Part shown: one piece after another, positions 1 to 6,389 of the stretch
How positions within the stretch are numbered: position 1 is the first letter of the stretch
Layout of the letters: the number at the start of each line of letters is the position of its first letter
Assembly: GCA_009776625.1 (NCBI GenBank)
Contig: WRNL01000013.1
Span: forward strand, 1 to 13,789
DNA length: 13,789 nucleotides
Origin: Methanomassiliicoccaceae archaeon
Lineage (GTDB): Archaea > Thermoplasmatota > Thermoplasmata > Methanomassiliicoccales > Methanomethylophilaceae
Direction of reading: 5' to 3'
Program-made: the position numbers and the translations under genes
Notes under the pieces: generated by a model
Databases searched by the model: none
What the model saw: the letters and a program-made list of their open reading frames with translations, nothing else
What the model was told of the DNA's origin: nothing

Positions 1-82
1 GATGTTGCCAAGCCTGGTCAAAGGCGATGGACTCAAGATCCATTCTCGTAGGAGTTCACCGGTTCGAATCCGGTCGTCGGCA
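1..82 (+). tRNA. tRNA-Leu (anticodon CAA), 5' end cut by window edge
   Basis: Reads UUG leucine codons. The anticodon stem is 27-31 paired with 39-43; the loop is CTCAAGA with anticodon CAA at 34-36. The class II variable arm is 44-57, with a CTC/GAG stem. The T arm is 58-74 with loop TTCGAAT. The acceptor 3' strand is 75-81 and the discriminator A is at 82. Acceptor bases 1-4 pair with 75-78, one of them as G-U, so the first three bases of the tRNA (expected GCC) lie outside the window. CCA is not encoded and there is no intron in the anticodon loop. The long variable arm together with CAA makes the leucine identity firm. Confidence 0.95.
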
Positions 83-121
83 CCTCACACCCATAACCGG
101 CGCTGTTTCCGCCGCCCCCGG

Positions 122-1003
122 TCACCGGATCAGCCCCTCGTAGATGGAGAGCGTCTTCTTGTTCAGCTCGCGTATGGCCTTGTTCCTAGGGAACCGGACG
201 TACGTGCCTGGATACAGGAACTGGAACACAGCGATGACGAAGCGTGCCTTGTCCCCGTCCTTCCGCTCAAGGCAGAGCCGGTATTCCGCCTCGACATGCT
301 CGTTGTAGCGTTCGGTCGTCCTCAAAAAGCGATAGGCCTCCTCCAAGAGCTCCAACAGGTAGGAGTATGACAACGATTCACAATAGTCGGGATCGATCTG
401 GTCCCGAATCATCTCGAAATAACTATCCTGGCCGCGCCTCTCTGCGACATCGGGGCTGTAGAAGAGCTTGCAGTTCTCGTCGTAAGTGTGCAACAGGCCC
501 TCAAAGCCGAAAGCCTCAAGAAGCGGTCTTTTCAGGTAGCACTTGTGGCTGAAATCGCTCGGGCTGGCTTCGGGCATGAGCCCCATCTTGACGAACTGTT
601 CCAGCGGATCATCTTCCAGCCCGTTGACGACATCCACGAACCGGCTCTCGATGACGGCCCATATCCCGTCCACCGTGGCAGTGTCCAGAGAAAGGCCCTC
701 GCCTAGCAGTTGGAACTTCTCCGCCGGGCCGTTTCCGAAGCTCAGCCTGTATGCGCCCTCGTACCCCTTCACGTCGATCAGGCAATGCACCTCGGTCGTC
801 ACCGAGCCGTGTCCCTCCTCATGGGAGATGTAGTTTTTGTAGGAGCGGAAAAAGAACACCCTCGCGGTGAATTTCCCGCATTTCCTTTTGATCTCGTTGC
901 TCTTTAACAACGTGAACCCATGGGGCTGCATGTAGGAGTAGAGCCGGTCCACCGCCTGCTGGAAGATGTCTTTAGGCGAATCTCTCGATGTGTCGTCTGT
1001 CAT
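122..1003 (-). CDS. Hypothetical protein, 293 aa
   Basis: I do not recognise this protein with confidence. The chosen ATG (1001-1003) gives 293 residues starting MTDDTSRDSP. The reading frame stays open 43 codons further upstream, but that stretch is Arg/Leu-rich and runs through the TATA-like TATATAT at 1036-1042, which sits at promoter distance from the chosen ATG. G-rich sequence just ahead of the ATG could act as ribosome binding site. No signal peptide or membrane segment is visible. The N-terminal part (about residues 10-110) has the pattern 'HGF.. K..E..RK.G.FTARVFF.RS' followed by a beta-rich stretch ending in 'TTEVHCLIDVKGYEG'. This loosely recalls DUF4304-type proteins, but that is only a resemblance. 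The C-terminal half is helical and charged. Codons are less GC-biased than in the ribosomal genes, so it may be an accessory gene. It is transcribed away from the gene at 1186. Confidence 0.75.
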   Translation of the reverse strand: MTDDTSRDSPKDIFQQAVDRLYSYMQPHGFTLLKSNEIKRKCGKFTARVFFFRSYKNYISHEEGHGSVTTEVHCLIDVKGYEGAYRLSFGNGPAEKFQLLGEGLSLDTATVDGIWAVIESRFVDVVNGLEDDPLEQFVKMGLMPEASPSDFSHKCYLKRPLLEAFGFEGLLHTYDENCKLFYSPDVAERRGQDSYFEMIRDQIDPDYCESLSYSYLLELLEEAYRFLRTTERYNEHVEAEYRLCLERKDGDKARFVIAVFQFLYPGTYVRFPRNKAIRELNKKTLSIYEGLIR

Positions 1004-1034
1004 CTGTTGCCCCCAATCCACAAGCGCAGACCCG

Positions 1035-1042
1035 CTATATAT
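1035..1042 (-). promoter_or_regulatory. TATA box for the 293-aa hypothetical gene
   Basis: On the minus strand this reads ATATATAG, centred about 36 bases ahead of the ATG at 1003. With the usual archaeal spacing of about 25 bases the transcript would start near 1014 and carry a leader of about ten bases. A second AT-rich spot on the plus strand, CTAAATACC at 1111-1119, may serve the divergent gene starting at 1186. Confidence 0.5.
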
Positions 1043-1185
1043 GAATCGCCCCGTGCCACGCGGCCTCTGACCCAACAACACCGCGAATGCCCGCAAGCGG
1101 CGCAACAGGGCTAAATACCCCGAAGCCGTCACATCCCCCGAGCCAGCCGCCCCTGCGTGCCGAGCGGCGGCATGGGGGCGATGCT

Positions 1186-1824
1186 ATGCACGAGTTCAAG
1201 GATGGTTTCTTCACGAGCGAGTACGACAGGTACATGGAGGCGAGGGGCGGCGGCATGAAGAAGGAGGGGAACAGGATCCTCGAGGGCCTCATGCGCTACT
1301 TCGACGGGCTGGGCGCGGAGGACAAAGCGGACATATGCGACCGCCTCTGCGACCTGCGCTTCGAGAAGGGCGAGATCGACGACTTCCAGTTCTTCCTGTC
1401 GAAGCGCATAGTCGAGTTCCTCGATGCGGTCTGCGCCGAGGACAGAATGCCGCACCTGCGCTGGCACTACCAGATGACCGGCGACGTCGGGATGCTGGAG
1501 AGGGCCTACGGCCATGAGATGTGCGACAGGAGGACGGCGGAGCTGCTGTGCAGGCACTACCTGGACGCCCTGTACTTCGGCTCCCACCACTTCCCCGACT
1601 GCTGCCTGACCGACGAGGGGCACAGCGGCCGCCTCCTGGGCACGGTCGGGGACATCATCGGCGGCCACGGCCTGTCCGAGCTAGAGGGGGACTACCTCTA
1701 CTACAAGGGGCTCTACGCCGACTGGTGGGCCTGGGAGTCCGAGAAGTCGGGCCGCCCCTTCGACGAGTGGTGCGCCGAGCGCGGCAGGGACTACTCATGG
1801 ACGAGGACCTACAGCTACGGCTGA
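1186..1824 (+). CDS. Hypothetical protein, 212 aa, cysteine- and aromatic-rich
   Basis: Not recognised. The ATG at 1186 is preceded by GGGGGCGAT, a usable ribosome binding site. The frame extends further upstream only as a Pro/Arg-rich stretch that looks non-coding, so I start here. The predicted protein is soluble, acidic and mostly helical, with no signal peptide or membrane segment. It holds eight cysteines, among them CDRLC (about residues 51-55) and a DCC pair in a His/Cys-rich stretch, 'RHYLDALYFGSHHFPDCC' (about 126-143). These could bind a metal, but no classical zinc-finger spacing is seen. The C-terminus is unusually aromatic (DWWAWE and YSWTRTYSYG). Codon use is strongly GC-biased like the housekeeping genes, which supports real coding. 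It converges on the SCP2-like gene, with 134 bases between them and no clear terminator. Confidence 0.75.
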   Translation: MHEFKDGFFTSEYDRYMEARGGGMKKEGNRILEGLMRYFDGLGAEDKADICDRLCDLRFEKGEIDDFQFFLSKRIVEFLDAVCAEDRMPHLRWHYQMTGDVGMLERAYGHEMCDRRTAELLCRHYLDALYFGSHHFPDCCLTDEGHSGRLLGTVGDIIGGHGLSELEGDYLYYKGLYADWWAWESEKSGRPFDEWCAERGRDYSWTRTYSYG

Positions 1825-1958
1825 CGCCCGCGCCCCGTTCCGGAGGGGGGCGTGGCGGCAGGGGAGGGGCGAGGGACAGCGGCCCCCGACCCTCTTCGTG
1901 ACGGACGTTTTCGGCGGCTTTCCCCTGAACGCCTGTCCAACGGGGCAGTCCTGATCGC

Positions 1959-2291
1959 TCAGAAGAACTTCTTGAGGAACAGGAGGTCCTGTATCTTGCC
2001 TTTGATGGTTATCCTCTTCGTGACGTACGCCTTCATGGGCCTGAGCGTGCCGTCAATGAGCCCCTGGAGGCTCTCGGGCGTGGTGTAGAGGGTGACGTCC
2101 GCCTCGTCCAGCATCTGCGGCCCGAAGCCCTCGATCCGGGCGTCCTCAAGCCTCATCGAGTAATGCTCGGTGCCGAGGTCTATGTTGAACGTCTTCCTCA
2201 GCGGCATGACGTCCGCCCTCGCCTGCTCGTCCCTCTCCATCTTCCCGTGGAACCTGTCAATAAGCTCCTGAATCGACGCCTCCATGCTCAT
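1959..2291 (-). CDS. SCP2-like sterol-carrier domain protein, 110 aa
   Basis: A small single-domain protein with the look of the SCP2 sterol-carrier superfamily: an N-terminal amphipathic helix (IQELIDRFHGKMERDEQ), a beta-sheet core with 'FNIDLG..HYSMRLEDARIEGFG', then 'DADVTLYTTPESLQGLIDGTLRPMKAYVTKRITIKGKIQDLLFLKKFF'. The step from 'T...L..LI.G...P..A....I.IKG' to the C-terminal helix is the family hallmark. Such proteins bind hydrophobic ligands; the substrate in archaea is unknown. The start is ATG 2289-2291, five bases after GGTG; a second ATG two codons on is possible. The stop of rnhB (2296-2298) lies just upstream, so the two genes are cotranscribed and probably translationally coupled. 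Confidence 0.85.
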   Translation of the reverse strand: MSMEASIQELIDRFHGKMERDEQARADVMPLRKTFNIDLGTEHYSMRLEDARIEGFGPQMLDEADVTLYTTPESLQGLIDGTLRPMKAYVTKRITIKGKIQDLLFLKKFF

Positions 2292-2295
2292 GTCA

Positions 2296-2934
2296 TCACC
2301 AGTCGCTGATCCTGGTGTTCTTCGAGACGGTCATCATCCGCCTCACAGGCTCCCACGAGCAGCGCGTATGGGGGGGAGGAACCCCGTTGTCTCTTATCCA
2401 TTTTTCTATGAACCCCATCGTCACGCTGTCGCTGGGGTAGCCGCTCCCTATGTCGGCTCCCAGCTCACTCCGGATGTCCTCCACCATCCTGTCCCTGGTC
2501 ACCTTCGCCACGATGGACGCGGCCGAGACTACCGGGAACACGTCGTCGGCCTTGTGCCGGGCTATCACCTCAGCGCCCTTCATCATCCTCCGCATGTCCC
2601 TCGAGAACCCCGCCTCGTCCACGTCCGGGCAGTCCGCGTACACGATGGACGCGGGGCGCGACGAGCAGGCCTCCACGAACATCCCCAGCTCGATGTCGTT
2701 CAAGGACATGGCCTTCCTGCGGTCGTCTATCTCCGAGGCAGAGGCGCAGACGACGCAGAACCCGCAGACGGCCGTTATCTGCTCGTACATCCTCTCCCTC
2801 GCTTTAGGGGAGAGCCTCTTCGAGTCCCTCACCCCGATGTCTATCAGGGCCGCGTCGGACTCCGAGTAGACCGCCCCGACCACCAAGGGGCCGAGCGCGG
2901 AACCCCTTCCCGCCTCGTCCACGCCGCATATCAT
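2296..2934 (-). CDS. rnhB: Ribonuclease HII
   Basis: Cuts RNA in RNA-DNA hybrids, removing primers and misincorporated ribonucleotides. With ATG 2932-2934 the protein has 212 residues and begins MICGVDEAGRGS, the classical N-terminus of RNase HII with catalytic Asp6 and Glu7. 'VRDSKRLSPKAR' (about 35-46) is the substrate-binding loop. Asp101 (YADCPD) and the Asp pair in HKADD (about 130-131) complete the DEDD metal site. 'PVVSAASIVAKVTRDR' and 'GSGYPSD' are further family motifs. A TTG start 15 codons upstream is possible, but it would put the family motif unusually far from the N-terminus. It is the first gene of a two-gene operon with the SCP2-like gene and divergent from mptA. Confidence 0.96.
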   Translation of the reverse strand: MICGVDEAGRGSALGPLVVGAVYSESDAALIDIGVRDSKRLSPKARERMYEQITAVCGFCVVCASASEIDDRRKAMSLNDIELGMFVEACSSRPASIVYADCPDVDEAGFSRDMRRMMKGAEVIARHKADDVFPVVSAASIVAKVTRDRMVEDIRSELGADIGSGYPSDSVTMGFIEKWIRDNGVPPPHTRCSWEPVRRMMTVSKNTRISDW

Positions 2935-3026
2935 GCGCCCCCGTAAGGCGTACGGCCTGATATTCCTTGTTGCTACCAAGGAAGTTGTGACTCTACAACT
3001 TTTAAGTCAAAACGGTATTACGCCGC
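2935..3026. promoter_or_regulatory. Divergent rnhB/mptA promoter with two inverted repeats
   Basis: ACTTTTAAGT at 2998-3007 is a TATA-like, nearly palindromic element. It lies about 24 bases before the mptA ATG (3027), so mptA would be leaderless. On the other strand it reads ACTTAAAAGT and could serve rnhB with a transcript start near 2978. Next to it are two perfect 7-bp inverted repeats: TTCCTTG (2963-2969) with CAAGGAA (2977-2983), and AAGTTGT (2982-2988) with ACAACTT (2995-3001). The second touches the TATA element. Their placement suggests operator sites, but the regulator is unknown. Confidence 0.55.
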
Positions 3027-3923
3027 ATGGCTTTGAAGTGCGACGTGCAGTACCGGAAGGGCGACACCTGGTCCAAGCTCACGAAAGTAGGGGTGACCGG
3101 CGTGAGGAAGCCGGTGGTAGTCAGGAGGGAGGGCATAGGCGGGGCGCTGAACGGGGCGCTGAACTGCTCGATAGACATATTCGTGGACCTGCCGGCGGAC
3201 CAGAAGGGATCCCACCTCTCCAGGAACGTGGAGGTCCTCAGCGACATCGTGGAGGAGAGCATAAGGGAGCCGGTCACCGGGCTGGAGGACATGGCGTGCG
3301 GCATGTGCAGGAAGCTGCTGGTCCACCACGAGTATGCGAGGACCGCGAGCGTCGCCATAGAGGCGGAATACTTCAGGGAGAGCAGGACCCCCCTCGGCAG
3401 GGGGACCCTGGAGATGTACAGGCTGCTGGCGGGAGGGACCGCCGTCAGGGGCGGCGGGGTCCGCAAGACGATCGGCGCAGAGGTGATAGGGATGACGGCC
3501 TGCCCCTGCGCCCAGCAGACGGTGTCCGAGATGACGGGCGCAGACGGGACCGCCGTGATGTCCCATAACCAGAGGAACGTCTGCACGGCGCTGCTCACGA
3601 TGGACGAGGGCATCGACGTGGAGGCGGACGACATCATCGATATGATACAGGGGGCGTTCTCCTCGCCGACGTACGAGCTCCTCAAAAGGGACGACGAGGG
3701 GCAGGTCGTGATCAACGCCCACGCCAACCCGAAGTTCGTGGAGGACGTGGTCAGGAGCGTCCTCGAGGCCGTGGTGGAGAGGTACGCCGGCCTCCCCGGT
3801 GACGTGGAGATAACAGTGAAGAGCGAATCAGAGGAGTCCATACACAAACACGACGCGTTCGCGGAGAGGACAGCGTCGCTGGGCGAGCTGAGGGAAGAAT
3901 ACAGGAGGAGGCCGTCCCAGTGA
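3027..3923 (+). CDS. mptA: GTP cyclohydrolase MptA/FolE2 type
   Basis: Opens the ring of GTP. MptA makes 7,8-dihydroneopterin 2',3'-cyclic phosphate for methanopterin; the bacterial relative FolE2 makes dihydroneopterin triphosphate, which also feeds preQ0 and archaeosine. The 298-residue length fits the family. Signature stretches are VGVTGVRKPVVV (21-32), IDIFVDLPADQKGSHLSRN (about 49-67), 'EDMACGMCRKLL' (about 87-98), the metal-site motif TACPCAQ with Cys159 and Cys161, and MSHNQR with His180. The start ATG has no Shine-Dalgarno site and sits about 24 bases from a TATA element, so the mRNA is probably leaderless. The gene is alone in its transcript, divergent from rnhB. Sequence alone does not tell which of the two products is made. 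Confidence 0.93.
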   Translation: MALKCDVQYRKGDTWSKLTKVGVTGVRKPVVVRREGIGGALNGALNCSIDIFVDLPADQKGSHLSRNVEVLSDIVEESIREPVTGLEDMACGMCRKLLVHHEYARTASVAIEAEYFRESRTPLGRGTLEMYRLLAGGTAVRGGGVRKTIGAEVIGMTACPCAQQTVSEMTGADGTAVMSHNQRNVCTALLTMDEGIDVEADDIIDMIQGAFSSPTYELLKRDDEGQVVINAHANPKFVEDVVRSVLEAVVERYAGLPGDVEITVKSESEESIHKHDAFAERTASLGELREEYRRRPSQ

Positions 3924-4060
3924 GCCGCGACAGCTGGGTCGGCTTTTCTGCCATGGTGCAGATAGGGCTCACGTTATGTCCTTCCGAATGAAACCCGAGT
4001 GTCACGTGTGCCGACCCCCTCTTTAGAACGTTCTGCCAGACCCATATATCTCCAGCATTT
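3924..4060. other. Convergent intergenic region, no gene seen
   Basis: Lies between the 3' ends of mptA and the AAA ATPase gene. It contains an 8-bp inverted repeat, GGGTCGGC (3936-3943) with GCCGACCC (4010-4017), 66 bases apart, a short TTTT (3944-3947) after the first arm, and a small palindrome AGAACGTTCT (4025-4034). Any of these could be part of transcription termination. No open frame of note and no clear terminator T-run is seen. Confidence 0.4.
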
Positions 4061-5326
4061 TCAGTTCTTCAGACAGCCTATCGGGACAACCATCACCCCG
4101 TCAGGCCTCCTGTAGGCATACTGCATGCCCGTCAGGATCATCAGGAATGCGGGTTCCCCCATCTTGTCCGTATTCACTCTCTCTTTGAGCTTAAGCAGGT
4201 TCTTTGCGGCTTCTTCTATGCTGTCGCTCCCGCCCAGCTTCACTTCGACGGCGCCCCATTCTCCGTTGCTGAGGTGAACGACCGCATCGGCCTCCAGGCC
4301 CTTTGCGTCATGGTACTGGAATACTTTCCCGCCCAGGCTTCCAGCATATACCCTGAGGTCCCTGACCGCCATCGACTCGAACATCAGCCCGAACGTGTTC
4401 ATGTCGTCAACAAGGCCGTTTGGCGTTATGTTGAGGGCGGCGGCTGCGAGCGACGGGTCTGTGAACTGCCGCGTGTCTGCCGTTCGTATCGTGGTCTTCG
4501 AACGAAGGCTCGGGCTCCACGCCCCGACGTCCTCTATCACGAACAGCTTCTCGAATGCGCCTATGTACGAGTCCAATGTTTTCGGATCTAGCGCGGCATC
4601 GTTCGCTTCCACATCCCTCCATATTGTGGCCATCTTCGCGGGAGTGGAGATGTTCCGGGCATACGCCCTCAATATCGCCCTCGCTCTTGCCGGGCTGCGC
4701 CTGATGCCGTCCATGCCGGCAAGGTCCGCATCGAGGAGCACATCCAGATATCTACGTGGCATCCGGAGGGCGGCCCTCTCATTATCGTATACTGTTTCCG
4801 GCCATCCCCCGCGGCAGATCAAGAAGGCCAGCCGGTTCAGGTTATGGTCGTTTGTGCCGCTGATTTTCTCAACCCCTTCGAACAGGCCCCCGAGCGAGAC
4901 CTCGCCCGTCGAGTCCCCGGACTCCCAAAGGCTCATAGGCCGCATCAACACCTTCACAAACCTCCCTGTCCCGCTGTGACGGTTTTTATCCTCGATGGGC
5001 TTTGTGGAGCCTGTCAGGATGAAATGTCCGCGTACCCCGCCCTGGTCGATGTATGCGCGGATGTAATCCCACAGTTCGGGGATTTTTTGCCACTCGTCGA
5101 AAAGGATCGGCTTTTCACCAGTCAGCAGGTTCTCCTCACCCATATCGGCATACGCTTTGTACTTCCTGAAGACATCCGGCCTCTGGAGCTCGACAACTGT
5201 TTTTGCGAACTGTTTGGCCGTGGTGGATTTGCCGCACCACTTCGGGCCCTCGATGAGTATGCCGCCGGTTGCAGACAGCTCTTCCTCTATCTCTACCTCC
5301 AATAACCTGGGCAGATATCTTTCCAT
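4061..5326 (-). CDS. AAA_14/DUF4143 family ATPase
   Basis: A P-loop ATPase of the widespread AAA_14 plus DUF4143 architecture, 421 residues. Walker A is GPKWCGKST (27-35), Walker B is ILFDEW (74-79), and HFILTGS (101-107) is the sensor-like strand. The middle is helical ('GGWPETV', 'RYLDVLLDADL', and a DNA-binding-like 'NISTPAKMATIWRDVE..' segment). The C-terminal DUF4143 part carries 'LMFESMAVRDL' and 'YHDAKGLEADAVVHL..GEWGAVEVKLGG', which resembles a PD-(D/E)xK nuclease core. The family's biological role is poorly known; mobile, defence or toxin-like roles have been suggested for some members. The ATG 5324-5326 follows GGAGGCGAGC; an in-frame GTG four codons upstream is the alternative. The gene is monocistronic, and the 23-bp repeat array lies 58 bases upstream of its start. 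Confidence 0.92.
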   Translation of the reverse strand: MERYLPRLLEVEIEEELSATGGILIEGPKWCGKSTTAKQFAKTVVELQRPDVFRKYKAYADMGEENLLTGEKPILFDEWQKIPELWDYIRAYIDQGGVRGHFILTGSTKPIEDKNRHSGTGRFVKVLMRPMSLWESGDSTGEVSLGGLFEGVEKISGTNDHNLNRLAFLICRGGWPETVYDNERAALRMPRRYLDVLLDADLAGMDGIRRSPARARAILRAYARNISTPAKMATIWRDVEANDAALDPKTLDSYIGAFEKLFVIEDVGAWSPSLRSKTTIRTADTRQFTDPSLAAAALNITPNGLVDDMNTFGLMFESMAVRDLRVYAGSLGGKVFQYHDAKGLEADAVVHLSNGEWGAVEVKLGGSDSIEEAAKNLLKLKERVNTDKMGEPAFLMILTGMQYAYRRPDGVMVVPIGCLKN

Positions 5327-5348
5327 GCTCGCCTCCACACATTATGTG

Positions 5349-5356
5349 TATTTAAT
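5349..5356 (-). promoter_or_regulatory. TATA box of the AAA_14/DUF4143 ATPase gene
   Basis: Minus strand ATTAAATA, about 26 bases ahead of the ATG at 5326, so the transcript would begin at or very near the start codon. The 23-bp repeats start about 30 bases upstream of this box, a position suited to activator or repressor binding. Confidence 0.55.
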
Positions 5357-5384
5357 CGAATCGTCCAAAAGACTAAAATGGATA

Positions 5385-5507
5385 TTTTGTACCGATAATA
5401 ATCCATGTTTTGTACCGATAATAATCCGTATTTTGTACCGATAATAATCCGTGTTTTGTACCGATAATAATCCATGTTTTGTACCAACAATAATCCATGT
5501 TTTGTAC
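5385..5507. repeat. Tandem array of 23-bp AT-rich repeats, five units plus a partial
   Basis: Units lie at 5385-5407, 5408-5430, 5431-5453, 5454-5476 and 5477-5499, plus a partial unit (TTTTGTAC) at 5500-5507. Each unit starts TTTTGTACCGATAATAAT and ends CC followed by ATG, GTA or GTG. Unit 5 differs in the middle, with AACAA replacing GATAA. There are no spacers, so this is not a CRISPR. The array lies upstream of the AAA ATPase promoter and beyond the 3' end of the CDIN1-like pair, and its AT content stands out from the GC-rich surroundings. It could be an operator array or an iteron-like binding site; the function is unknown. Confidence 0.95.
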
Positions 5508-5552
5508 GATTTTTAATGTTTATTGTATTGGATTTTCAATCTGTTCACAAAC

Positions 5553-5605
5553 ACGGGGGAAAGCGCGGGCGGCCATTACACATGGGTTCCAGAATTTTCC
5601 CCCGT
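5553..5605. other. Inverted repeat downstream of the CDIN1-like operon
   Basis: A perfect 10-bp inverted repeat, ACGGGGGAAA (5553-5562) with TTTCCCCCGT (5596-5605), separated by 33 bases. On the minus strand it begins about 25 bases after the stop at 5630, so it may fold in the 3' end of that mRNA as a terminator, processing or stability element. No T-run follows it in that direction. Confidence 0.45.
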
Positions 5606-5629
5606 TCGGCTCGCGACCCACGCTACAGT

Positions 5630-6385
5630 TCATTGTCCGGACGGCTTTTCGAGCTTTTTCTCCAGCACCGATATGTCCGATATGTACAAGCCCTCGGGGC
5701 AATCCATGCCGTCTATGTAACCCATCCAATAGACCACGAGCCCTGGGCCGAAACTTTCAGAGAATGAACGGAGTTGACCACTGTCCGAGCGGAGCGCCTC
5801 TTCATCTCCGAAGGACGCCTTGCTCTCGATCCAGCAGATCTTCCTGCCGTCGTAGAGCATCGGCTCGTCGAGCAGGAAATCGACTTTCTTCCCATCCTTG
5901 GCCCCCGCATCTCTCTCGTACTTTATTCCCTGTTTGTATAGCCAGTCCCGTATGTAATTCTCCCTCTCTTCGCCCCTGCGCTTCTTATCCTCCGCCGCTT
6001 GAGGGGAATTGAAAACATCTTTGCGGTCCACTTCTGTCAGCTATTCAGCGACCCTGGGGTCTCCATGCGAGTCTGGGTCTTTTTTGTACCTCTTGAATTC
6101 TTTCTCGCTCACTCCTGCCACCTCAAATATCAATCTGGCGGCATATGTCGGGAAGATGGAGTAATCTCTGGCAATGTCGACGATGCTCCTTCCAGACTCA
6201 CACGCCCTGTGCATATCCGGGGCCTTGCTCTTGATCTCCTCCTTGTGTTCTTGTATGTGTCTGTTTGTTTTCAGACCGTACAGCTCCACTAACAACCCTT
6301 TGTTATAACCTTCCTCGGAAAGGCGTTCTATGTCATCCGGCCCCCTCAGGGACTCGCAGAGCCTCTCGTATTCTTTGCGTTCCAT
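5630..6385 (-). CDS. CDIN1-like (TPD family) nuclease paralogue B, interrupted by one in-frame TAG
   Basis: A second copy of the neighbouring CDIN1-like protein. It would have 251 residues if codon 115 (TAG, 6041-6043) is read through. Residues 1-114 form the N-terminal helical and helix-turn-helix part ('GRSIVDIARDYSIFP'). Residues 116-251 form the nuclease-like part with Glu142, Asp169 (KVDFLLDEP, replacing TPD), Glu187-x-Lys189 (WIESKASFGD) and FGPGLVVYW. The two halves are in the same frame with no indel: residues 1 to about 156 align gaplessly with copy A, which has GAG (Glu115) at this place. The start ATG (6383-6385) has the site AGTGATCGG and lies four bases after the stop of copy A. 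The second half alone could only start at a GTG (6029-6031) without a visible ribosome site. It is either a read-through (pyrrolysine) gene or a recent nonsense pseudogene. Confidence 0.7.
6041..6043 (-). other. In-frame amber (TAG) codon, possible pyrrolysine site
   Basis: CTA on the plus strand is TAG on the coding strand. It is the only interruption in paralogue B and replaces a GAG of paralogue A, a single-base difference. Every other gene end visible in the window uses TGA, which is compatible with a genome where TAG is not an ordinary stop. Whether tRNA-Pyl (pylT) and pylS exist in this genome cannot be seen here. Confidence 0.5.
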
Positions 6386-6389
6386 CCGA

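Noticed and set aside
1..82. Intron in the tRNA
   Set aside because: Anticodon stem and seven-base loop are contiguous, with normal spacing to the variable and T arms.
3936..4017. Small RNA gene bounded by GGGTCGGC and GCCGACCC
   Set aside because: The arms are only 8 bp, with a 66-base interior lacking further pairing that I can see; kept only as a note on the convergent spacer.
5293..5490. Minus-strand frame of 65 codons with a repeating DYYRYK-like pattern
   Set aside because: It is a translation of the 23-bp tandem repeats; the unit is not a multiple of three, and the frame runs into the ATPase gene out of frame.
5385..5507. CRISPR array
   Set aside because: The units follow each other directly without unique spacers, and no cas gene is near.
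5630..6385. Frameshift as the cause of the split in paralogue B
   Set aside because: Start positions of the two halves differ by a multiple of three, and the alignment to copy A is gapless across the break; only a TAG intervenes.
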